From: Bacillota bacterium
Lineage (GTDB): Bacteria; Bacillota; Sulfobacillia; Sulfobacillales; JAIMBI01
DNA: 56,172 nt
Reading direction: 5' to 3'
NCBI GenBank assembly: GCA_021820465.1
Contig: JAKADP010000007.1
Span: 1 to 56,172, forward strand
This document shows, one piece after another, positions 50,125 through 56,172 of this stretch. The position numbers and the translations under genes are program-made. The stretch's first letter is position 1. Each line of letters begins with the position of its first letter. The notes beneath the pieces are model-generated. The model searched no databases and was not told where the DNA came from. It worked only from the letters and a program-made list of their open reading frames with translations.

Positions 50125-51581
50125 GCCGGGCCGCCCACCAGAGGCTGGCCCGGCACGCGGGCAAACACCAGCGCGCCCTGTCGGGCCATCACCAGCTTCC
50201 AGGCGGGGTCATGCTCCAAAAACGTAGACAGCGCCCAGCCCTGGGGCCATACGACCCAGTCGACGTGATACCGCTGAAACACCAGGTCCGGGTTGATGCT
50301 GAGGCTTTTCATCTTTAAATAGGTGGAAAAAATGCCCGTTCCCACGTAGAGGTCCGTGCGCCCGTCGATAAACACCAGGATGTGCCGGTGAATCAGGTAA
50401 TCGCCCCACCGATATCGCGTGAAGACACGTCCCGTCGGGCCCAGGCGATGGCTCAAGAAGTTGGCGGCGGCGACCGGCTCATGCGTGGGGGTGCCGGCAG
50501 GCACGGTGGGGCCGTGCAGGAGCGAGAAGGCCAGCACCGCCCCCAGCACCGGCGTAAGCAGCGTGGGGCGTGTCCGATTCAACTCCAGCGGCTTGTCGAG
50601 CCATCCGTAGAATCCGACCCACGCGATATCAAAGTAGGGCATGAACCGGGCCGACTGCAGCGTGGCCACCAACAGTCCGCCGGCCAGCACCATATCGCTC
50701 CACTCGACCGTGCCGCTGCGCACAGCCAAGGCTAGGACCGTCACCAGGATGGGCCCCGCGACGGCCAGCATCTGCTCCAGCGAGTGGAAGTTGGGAGAGA
50801 GCCACTCCGCGATGTTGTTGGCAATCTCGGGGTTGGACGACACGTGGTAGGCATACACAATGAGGCCGGGGCCATGCGGATTCACCAGCGTGGCGGCGAA
50901 GCTGGCCGCCACGGTGAGCCAGATGGCCCGGCGGGGCAGTGGCCGCGAGGTGGTGAGCCGCCCCCAGCGCACCGGCACCAGGGACCACACGCCCTCCAGC
51001 AGCAGCACCAGAAGAGCCAGCAGGAAGCTGCCGTGCACGTTGGCCCACACCAGCAGCAGCGGAGGCAGCGCATAGAGGGTGCGCGGGTGCTGGCGGGCCC
51101 GGTCCAGCAGCAGCAGCTCCAGGGCAAAAAACAAGTAGCTGACCGTCTGGGGCCGGTCTCTGATGAACAGCGCCAACCCGACCCCCACGATGACGGCCAG
51201 CAGGCCCACCCACGTCCAGCTGTTGCCCTGCCGCCTCAAGCGGGCGGCCACCACCAGCACCGTAAGGGTGGCCACGCCTGCCGACAGAAGCCAGAACGCG
51301 ATGGGTCCCCACCACGCCACCAACTCCGCCAGCAGGACTTCGTAGCCCCACTCCTCGGTCACCCACCGGTGGCCAAACACCGTGTAGCTGAACACGTCGC
51401 GGGTCATCAGCCGATGATGGGCCCACATCCACTGGCCTGCCGTCCACTGCCAAAACACATCACCCGACAAGCCGGTCATGACCGTGACCCGCCAGACCAG
51501 CAGCACCGCGAGCAAGACGCCGAGCGCCCCGAGCGGCAGGGCGCCAAACCGCGGCGCGGCAGCGTGCCGCTCGGGCGGCAA
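50121..51581 (-). CDS. Polytopic membrane protein of unknown function
   Basis: About ten membrane helices span the first 350 or so residues (GALGVLLAVLLVW, FWLLSAGVATLTVLVVAA, WVGLLAVIVGVGLALFI). Loop features such as DVFSYTVFGHRWVTEEWGYE, RPQTVSYLFFA and NVHGSFL suggest a GT-C-like glycosyltransferase. A C-terminal exported domain includes YRWGDYLIHRHILVFIDGRTDLY. The family appears in Firmicutes and Chloroflexi without a known role. The start is uncertain: TTG at 51581 is used, but ATG at 51686 is also open. A strong polypurine run (AGAGAGAGGGGGAG) lies between with no in-frame ATG/GTG/TTG at a normal distance. It heads the operon ending with rsmI. Confidence 0.65.
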   Translation of the reverse strand: MPPERHAAAPRFGALPLGALGVLLAVLLVWRVTVMTGLSGDVFWQWTAGQWMWAHHRLMTRDVFSYTVFGHRWVTEEWGYEVLLAELVAWWGPIAFWLLSAGVATLTVLVVAARLRRQGNSWTWVGLLAVIVGVGLALFIRDRPQTVSYLFFALELLLLDRARQHPRTLYALPPLLLVWANVHGSFLLALLVLLLEGVWSLVPVRWGRLTTSRPLPRRAIWLTVAASFAATLVNPHGPGLIVYAYHVSSNPEIANNIAEWLSPNFHSLEQMLAVAGPILVTVLALAVRSGTVEWSDMVLAGGLLVATLQSARFMPYFDIAWVGFYGWLDKPLELNRTRPTLLTPVLGAVLAFSLLHGPTVPAGTPTHEPVAAANFLSHRLGPTGRVFTRYRWGDYLIHRHILVFIDGRTDLYVGTGIFSTYLKMKSLSINPDLVFQRYHVDWVVWPQGWALSTFLEHDPAWKLVMARQGALVFARVPGQPLVGGPA

Positions 51582-51684
51582 TCGGTCCCGCGCGATACGC
51601 GTCTCCCCCTCTCTCTCGCGTGAAGGTTCTGGGTCGCGTCTACATTGTCCTGCCCAAGCATAATCGCAAGCAGGAGGGTTGCCC

Positions 51685-52320
51685 ATGGGCTCAAGGGCTC
51701 GCGCGATCCGTCGCACCGTCGCCGCGCTGGTGCTGCTGGCAGCGGCGCTCTTCACCGTGCACGTGACCCACCCCGGCTCGGCTGCGGCCACGGCGCCGAC
51801 AGCGGGTCCCCCCGCGGTCTACGTCGTGATGCGGGGACAGGTGGCCAAGATCTCGGCCACCGCCATCACCGTCACGGCCGAAGATCAGCAGGGCCAGCCC
51901 ACCGGCGTCAAGCACACGGTCGCGCTGGATCCCGCTACCCGGATCATCTGGCCGTCGGCGGCGGCAGGGGGCCCGACCGCCAGCGGCCGCACCCTCACCC
52001 CAGGGCTCCGCGTCATGGTCCGCGCCCACGCTGTGGCGGCCGGCCAGTGGGTGGCCGACAGCATCCGCGTGTCGTACCCGCCCATCGACGGCACCCTCGT
52101 GGGCTTGTCCGGCCACCGTCTCACCATTCGGGTGCCCGGTCAAGCCCAGCCGGTAACGGTGCTGGTCACGTCCCGCACCGCTTTCTATGTGCCCGGGGGC
52201 CAGTGGGGCGCCCTCACCGCCGGCGCCACGCTCCGCATCTTCGTCCGGCCGTCTACCGGCACCCCGCCGTGGCAAGCCACGAGTGTCGTCGTGGGCCCAG
52301 CATCGGGCGGCAGCAGCTGA
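51685..52320 (+). CDS. Exported protein with two DUF5666-like beta domains
   Basis: The 211-residue product begins with a clear signal peptide (RARAIRRTVAALVLLAAALFTVHV, cleavage likely after HPGSAAATA). Two related segments follow: GQVAKISATAITVTAED...RVMVRAHAVAAGQWVADSIRV and GTLVGLSGHRLTIRV...FYVPGG...LTAGATLRIFV. They resemble the small OB-like DUF5666 fold. Function unknown. The ATG at 51685 has GGAGGG 6 nt upstream. It is divergent from the membrane-protein operon. Confidence 0.72.
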   Translation: MGSRARAIRRTVAALVLLAAALFTVHVTHPGSAAATAPTAGPPAVYVVMRGQVAKISATAITVTAEDQQGQPTGVKHTVALDPATRIIWPSAAAGGPTASGRTLTPGLRVMVRAHAVAAGQWVADSIRVSYPPIDGTLVGLSGHRLTIRVPGQAQPVTVLVTSRTAFYVPGGQWGALTAGATLRIFVRPSTGTPPWQATSVVVGPASGGSS

Positions 52321-52349
52321 TGGCTGCCGCCCCCGCGCGCACAATTTTC

Positions 52350-52419
52350 CCGCGGGAAGCATTGACCCGCGGCCACCAATCGCGTACCGTTAACCTGCGT
52401 CGGCCTATCGGTGCCGACG
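52350..52419 (+). promoter_or_regulatory. Promoter and flanking inverted repeats of the ferritin-like gene
   Basis: TTGACC (52362-52367), a 17-nt spacer and TACCGT (52385-52390) form a plausible sigma-A promoter. CCGCGGG/CCCGCGG (52350-52356 and 52366-52372) overlaps the -35 like an operator. CGTCGGC/GCCGACG (52398-52404 and 52413-52419) forms a hairpin at the start of the transcript. Confidence 0.5.
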
Positions 52420-52456
52420 GTTGGCCGTTACGGTGACGGCGATGGGGGGTGAGACG

Positions 52457-53398
52457 ATGATCAAGATTTACCCGGAGTTCGACGAGGACGATTTGCTCGT
52501 GCGCCTTTTCCACAAGGGCGTCAAGGCCCAGTGGACCGTAGAGGACGTGGACTGGAGCAGCCCTGTTCAGTTTTCGACCCGGCAAAGTCTTGCGTTGGCA
52601 CGCCTCCTGACCCCAGTTTATCTGGGGGAGCAATCGGCGATGATTGGGGCGAGCGTGGCGCTGCCGCAGATTGCCATGGCAGGCGAAACGACGGCCCAGC
52701 TGTATTTGGCGAGCTTCCTGATGGATGAGGCACGCCACTTCGAAGCCCTCACCACCCTGTACCGCCGCTTGGAATACCGGCCGCTGTCCATACGCGAGAT
52801 GCCCGAGATGCTTCAGTACCACAATCGCCTGAGGCAGGGAGACCGCGTCGACTGGGTGTGGGGCATTCTCATCAGCGACATCTTTGCCAAGAACTTTTAC
52901 CAAATGTTTGCTAAGACCCAGCCCGACGCGCTGTTCGGCAAGCTGTCGGGGCGCATCCTTGTGGACGAATCCCGCCACCAGGCGTTTGCGGAGCATTATC
53001 TGAAGAACGCGCTGCCGGCGCTGGCCCCTGAGCGGCTCACCGTCCTGCGCACCATGCGCGACGAGCTTTTGAAAATCATGGAGCGCATGTACACGCGGCT
53101 GCGGGACGATGCGAACGCGGTGGGCATTGATGGCCCGGTGTTCTTAGACCACCTGGCCGAGGAAATTCACCACAAGGCCAGCCGGATCGGGCTTGACGAC
53201 GATCCGGACGACGACGGCGGACGCAGCCAGCGGTCGGGACGCGTCCGCCGCTTGGTGCAGGGCGTGGGCGATGCGCTGGGCGCCGCCGGCGAGAGCATGA
53301 AGATGCTGGTGCCCGACACGTCGCACGACAACTGCGACACCTGCTTCATGGCGCTGTTGTGCAAGAGCCGTCTGGTGCGCACACTCGGCACCGCTTAA
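52457..53398 (+). CDS. Ferritin-like dinuclear metal protein (R2/R2lox-like)
   Basis: The 313-residue helical protein has two ExxH motifs, MDEARHFEA (E91, H94) and VDESRHQAF (E171, H174). Upstream E58 (LGEQSAM) or E77 and intervening D141 complete a ribonucleotide-reductase R2-type dinuclear site. R2 proteins and the R2lox oxidases share this set. No neighbouring nrdA is present, so a standalone oxidase such as R2lox is more likely than a reductase subunit. The C-terminus adds an Asp-rich linker (DDDPDDDGG) and a cysteine cluster (CDTCFMALLC) not typical of R2lox. The ATG at 52457 follows GGGGTGA. Confidence 0.78.
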   Translation: MIKIYPEFDEDDLLVRLFHKGVKAQWTVEDVDWSSPVQFSTRQSLALARLLTPVYLGEQSAMIGASVALPQIAMAGETTAQLYLASFLMDEARHFEALTTLYRRLEYRPLSIREMPEMLQYHNRLRQGDRVDWVWGILISDIFAKNFYQMFAKTQPDALFGKLSGRILVDESRHQAFAEHYLKNALPALAPERLTVLRTMRDELLKIMERMYTRLRDDANAVGIDGPVFLDHLAEEIHHKASRIGLDDDPDDDGGRSQRSGRVRRLVQGVGDALGAAGESMKMLVPDTSHDNCDTCFMALLCKSRLVRTLGTA

Positions 53399-53405
53399 TT
53401 ACAGG

Positions 53406-53454
53406 CTCACAGAAAAACCGGCGCGCCGCCTTCGGCCGTCGGTTTTTCTGTGAG
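53406..53454. terminator. Bidirectional terminator between the ferritin-like and HMG-CoA reductase genes
   Basis: CTCACAGAAAAACCG and CGGTTTTTCTGTGAG are perfect 15-bp arms around a GC-rich inner loop that itself folds (GCCG-CCTT-CGGC). The A-run/T-run in the stem serves both directions. It sits exactly between the converging stops. Confidence 0.85.
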
Positions 53455-53458
53455 GCGA

Positions 53459-54736
53459 TCACTCGCTCCGCAGGCCCCCGCGCTCCAAGTGAGTGCGCAT
53501 AAAATTCTCGCTGCCGTGGCTCGCCATGCTGGCGGCCGCCGAGATTTCCAGGCACAGCGCGGCAGCAGCCACGATTTGCGCTAAGCGGTGGGCCCCCCCC
53601 GGCTGGTTGCACCCCATGAGGCGGAGATATGTCTGCGCGTGGGGCAGTGAGGTGCCTCCACCCACCGTACCCACTTCCAAGCCGGAAAACTGGATCGCGA
53701 GCGACGTGCGCCCTGCGTGGCGCCACACACTGGCCTGCGCCATACTGCTCGTCCCCACCATCCCGAGGTCCTGGCCGGTTACGGTAAACAGTGCCGCAAC
53801 GGCGGACGCCGGCGTAAACGCAAACGACTGCATCCCACTGTGATGCGCCCCATGCAGCCCAACCCACTCCAGCTCGACAATCGCCTCCGGGTCAATGTGC
53901 AGTCGATGGCGCAGCACGTCGTCGGGGAAGTCCACCCACGCCACCACCGTCTTGCCATGGCCCCCGTCGGCATACGCCCAGCTCGGCTTCTTGTCGCCCC
54001 CCAGGTTAGCTTCCAAAAACAGCCGGCGCGGTGCAGGCCCCAACTGGGTCCAGCGGCTGACGATTTCGCTGTTGAGCGCATAGGCGTTGCGCGTCATCAT
54101 ATTGGGCCCGCAGGCATCGCCCGTCGAAAATCTATACAGGAGATGGCACACCGGCCCCACCAAGCGCGGCTCAATGCGCCACAGATGCGCGTGGCGCGAC
54201 AGCAGCGGCTTCTTGCCCGGGGTGTTCGGCTGGTAGCCCGGGTTTCCGGGGTCCCGCACCCAGGCTTTGAGATTCGCCTCCTCGGCCAGGATCCAGTCCC
54301 GAAACGCCAGGGCGTGCTCCAGCTCGTCAAACTGATATGCCGAATCGCGGGTCATCTGATCCTTCAGCAGGCGCACCTGAACGCCTCCGGCCTCGTTGGC
54401 GGCCGTGAGGCCGCGAAGCATCGAGGCAGATAAGCCCCCCTCGGTGTGCCCCAGCGGGAGAAAGACCGACTCCAGCGACCGGCTGACCTCGCGGACGGCA
54501 CCGTCCGGCTCATCCAGCGTATACTGGCCCAAACTGACGGCCAAGGGGCCCACCACACCCACCGGAATCGTCATCTGACCCACGTAGGCCTCTTGATACT
54601 TGGCCAGGACGGCGTCGGTGGCCGGGTCGGGAAATATAGTAGGATCCAGCGCATCCACCGTCGCCAAGCGCGACAGCACGCTGCGGCGGTGGCGAATCGC
54701 GTTGCGATGGTTCCGGTGCGACCAGCGGATGCGCAC
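53459..54736 (-). CDS. Hydroxymethylglutaryl-CoA reductase
   Basis: HMGR reduces HMG-CoA to mevalonate. The 425-residue product has IPVGVVGPL, HTEGGLSASMLRG with the catalytic Glu, TGDACGPNMMTRNA (canonical TGDAMGMN), GGDKKPSWA with the active-site Lys, and GTVGGGTSLPHAQTY. The catalytic histidine is probably in MASHGSENFMRTH. A non-canonical insertion of about 50 residues (around LLSRHAHLWRIEPRLVG) lies between the Glu loop and TGDA. The GTG at 54736 follows AGGGCAGGGAA. Mevalonate enzymes are rare beside MEP-pathway IspE, also in this window. Confidence 0.9.
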   Translation of the reverse strand: MRIRWSHRNHRNAIRHRRSVLSRLATVDALDPTIFPDPATDAVLAKYQEAYVGQMTIPVGVVGPLAVSLGQYTLDEPDGAVREVSRSLESVFLPLGHTEGGLSASMLRGLTAANEAGGVQVRLLKDQMTRDSAYQFDELEHALAFRDWILAEEANLKAWVRDPGNPGYQPNTPGKKPLLSRHAHLWRIEPRLVGPVCHLLYRFSTGDACGPNMMTRNAYALNSEIVSRWTQLGPAPRRLFLEANLGGDKKPSWAYADGGHGKTVVAWVDFPDDVLRHRLHIDPEAIVELEWVGLHGAHHSGMQSFAFTPASAVAALFTVTGQDLGMVGTSSMAQASVWRHAGRTSLAIQFSGLEVGTVGGGTSLPHAQTYLRLMGCNQPGGAHRLAQIVAAAALCLEISAAASMASHGSENFMRTHLERGGLRSE

Positions 54737-54821
54737 GGGGTTCCCTGCCCTTCGTAATGTACCTAGCCATCATACCCTAGGGCCACCCCGCGGCCAAGCC
54801 AAATCCCATTCGCTGGCCTTT

Positions 54822-54830
54822 TGCTATGAT
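54822..54830 (+). promoter_or_regulatory. Extended -10 promoter of the small membrane protein
   Basis: TGC-TATGAT (TATGAT at 54825-54830) about 34 nt before the ATG at 54864, without a clear -35. Confidence 0.45.
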
Positions 54831-54863
54831 GAATCTCGTCGTGCCGCGCAGGGGAGGTGCACC

Positions 54864-55094
54864 ATGTGGGGGATGTTTGGATACGGCTTCAGCCCCGGCG
54901 TTCGCCGCAGCTTCAGCTTGGGATTCATCGTGCTGCCGTTCTTGGTGTTTCTGGCACTCAACGCACTCTGGACGCCTCACGGCGGCAAGGCGTGGGTCGC
55001 CCAAGTTGGGCTCGCCCTCATCCTGGGCTGGCTGCTGGGCTGGGCCCTGCAGCGCGTGTATCACCGCCTCTTCGATGCCCGACCCCCTGAGTGA
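54864..55094 (+). CDS. Small two-helix membrane protein
   Basis: The 76-residue product has two hydrophobic helices (SFSLGFIVLPFLVFLALNALW and VAQVGLALILGWLLGWALQ) joined by a short charged loop (TPHGGKA). Its aromatic N-terminus is WGMFGYGFSPGVRRS. I recognise no family. The ATG has GGGGAGG 6 nt upstream and an extended -10 promoter, so it looks like a real gene. It converges with the aldo/keto reductase, their stops one nucleotide apart. Confidence 0.65.
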   Translation: MWGMFGYGFSPGVRRSFSLGFIVLPFLVFLALNALWTPHGGKAWVAQVGLALILGWLLGWALQRVYHRLFDARPPE

Positions 55095-55095
55095 C

Positions 55096-56022
55096 TCACC
55101 GCACGGGCAGGTTGTGCCGCATGCGCCGCTCCTCCCACTGGTACGCCCATCGGAACACCGCATGCCACGACGGCAGGTCGGGCTGGTAGGGGCGGCCTCC
55201 GGGCGGAAAGGCCTCGTCCAGCCGAGCCAACTGAGCCGGCGTGAGCACCAAATCCCCCGCGGCAGCATTCTCGCGCACATGAGCGGGGGCGACCGCCTTC
55301 GGAATCGCCACCACTCCCGGGTGGCGCACCGCCCAGGCCAGCGCCACCTGGCTGGGTGTCGCCCCAACCTCGCGGCCCACGCCGCTCAGGACCGCCAGCC
55401 GACGGCCCCGCAGCAGGCTCCCGCGCCCAAGCGGGCTGTATGCCAAGACCAGGATGCCCCGGGCGCGCAACTCGTCCAGAAAGCCCTGGTCGAGTCGCCG
55501 GTCCGCCAGGCTGTACGGCAGCTGGTTCGCTGCCACCGGCGTATCGCTCGGCAGCCCGGGGGCCGCGCGCGCCAGCCAGGTCTCGTCAAAGTTGCTGACG
55601 CCGATGTAGCGCGCCACCCCTTCCGCATAAATCATGGACAGCGCCATGAGGTGGACACGAAATAGGGGCGTCGGCCAATGGATCAGCAGGAGGTCAAAAT
55701 ACCCAGCGCCGGTGCGCCGCAGGGCTGCGCGCGCCGCGCGCCGGGTACTTTCGAGCGTCGGGTGGTGCGGAAAGATTTTATCGACCAAAAACACCTGCGG
55801 CCGGATGTCTCGGAGGGCATCGCTGACCACCAGCTCGGCCCGCCCCGCGGCGTAGTACTCCGCCGTGTCAATGAGCGTCATGCCCAGCTCCACCCCCAGC
55901 CGCAGGGCATCGGCCTCCTGGGTTCGGCGCTCCGGCAGCTCGCCCATGTGCCACGTGCCCTGGCCCATCACCGGCAGGTCCTCGTCAATCCGCGCAACCC
56001 GCGTTGTTCGCACCCACGCCAC
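55096..56022 (-). CDS. Aldo/keto reductase
   Basis: The 308-residue NADPH-dependent reductase has the AKR tetrad within the TIM barrel: GMTLIDTAEYYAAGRAE (Asp and Tyr), LVDKIFPHHPT (Lys), and LLLIHWPTP (His). YIGVSNFD, NQLPYSL, VLAYSPLGRGSL and the cofactor loop AIPKAVAPAHVREN follow. Family members such as YtbE/YvgN reduce small aldehydes like methylglyoxal; the substrate is not determined here. The GTG at 56022 has only a weak site (ACGGGTAG); a second GTG nine bases on is an alternative. Confidence 0.92.
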   Translation of the reverse strand: MAWVRTTRVARIDEDLPVMGQGTWHMGELPERRTQEADALRLGVELGMTLIDTAEYYAAGRAELVVSDALRDIRPQVFLVDKIFPHHPTLESTRRAARAALRRTGAGYFDLLLIHWPTPLFRVHLMALSMIYAEGVARYIGVSNFDETWLARAAPGLPSDTPVAANQLPYSLADRRLDQGFLDELRARGILVLAYSPLGRGSLLRGRRLAVLSGVGREVGATPSQVALAWAVRHPGVVAIPKAVAPAHVRENAAAGDLVLTPAQLARLDEAFPPGGRPYQPDLPSWHAVFRWAYQWEERRMRHNLPVR

Positions 56023-56172
56023 CTACCCGTAGAGATTTCTGCGATGGATACACAGTTCCTGTATGTTACACGAAGCACGAGCGCTGCGGCTACTGCTCCA
56101 CCCCGGCGAGCCGGGGATGCTGACCCTCCCCTCACCGTACGGGCCGAGATCAAGCGGCTGCTGGCAGCACTG

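Noticed and set aside
56041-56172. Start of another plus-strand gene at the right edge (ATG near 56065)
   Set aside because: The short open frames give no recognisable sequence and no ribosome site; too little DNA to call.
1-56172. CRISPR arrays, rRNA, tRNA genes or a prophage
   Set aside because: No regularly spaced direct repeats, no tRNA-like cloverleaf or conserved rRNA segment, and no phage structural genes were seen.

Overview
The window is one contig fragment of high-GC DNA (my impression is about two thirds G+C) from a Gram-positive bacterium, most likely a deep-branching Bacillota lineage of the Sulfobacillus/Thermaerobacter/Symbiobacterium kind. The evidence is a dispersed version of the Bacillus subtilis yaaO-to-ispE block (Orn/Lys/Arg decarboxylase, tmk, yaaQ/darA, holB, yazA, rsmI, abrB, then metS, yabD/tatD, yabE, ksgA, veg, ispE). 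A T-box leader before metG, strong GGAGG ribosome sites and near-consensus sigma-A promoters agree with this. Genus-level placement is inference only.

Layout. 1-10.4 kb, all minus strand: partial ispE, a cyanophycin synthetase/cyanophycinase pair, veg with two tandem promoters, a YkuK-type RNase H-like gene, rsmA, a 3D-domain cell-wall protein, tatD and metG with its T-box. 10.4-45.6 kb: an accessory region of about 35 kb lying exactly where B. subtilis has abrB next to metS. It holds a secreted beta-propeller, an alpha/beta hydrolase, a MOCS-like class V aminotransferase, an IS110 transposase remnant, a VapBC pair, a persulfide/thiol operon, a cupin-type phosphoglucose isomerase, a DUF4012 protein, trpS, a CoxSLM-type molybdenum hydroxylase, three giant BNR/VPS10-like propeller paralogues flanking an agmatinase-family gene and an M1 aminopeptidase, a decayed Phd/PIN module, a full-length Ada protein, a lipoprotein and a cytochrome P450. 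45.7-56.2 kb: abrB, then the rsmI-yazA-holB-yaaQ-tmk-yaaO operon, a polytopic membrane protein, a DUF5666-like exported protein, a ferritin-like diiron protein, HMG-CoA reductase, a small membrane protein and an aldo/keto reductase.

Most striking observation. A two-domain protein disulfide oxidoreductase at 16838-17488 (minus) has an in-frame TGA exactly where the first cysteine of the C-terminal CPYC redox motif is expected. The reading frame and family similarity continue for 73 codons beyond it, and a hairpin matching the published bacterial SECIS rules starts 8 nt downstream. I read it as a selenoprotein (U143-P-Y-C146). It belongs to a run of genes (DUF302, ETHE1-like persulfide dioxygenase, tandem rhodanese, Sec-oxidoreductase, MFS transporter) preceded by a CsoR/CstR-like inverted repeat (ATACCC-N5-GGGTAT). 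This suggests a persulfide-responsive thiol/sulfur module with a selenocysteine redox enzyme.

Other themes. MEP-pathway IspE and mevalonate-pathway HMG-CoA reductase occur in the same window. A molybdenum hydroxylase and a MOCS-like protein occur about 9 kb apart. Several converging or ending genes are closed by long perfect GC hairpins without a U-tract. No tRNA, rRNA, CRISPR array or prophage was seen.
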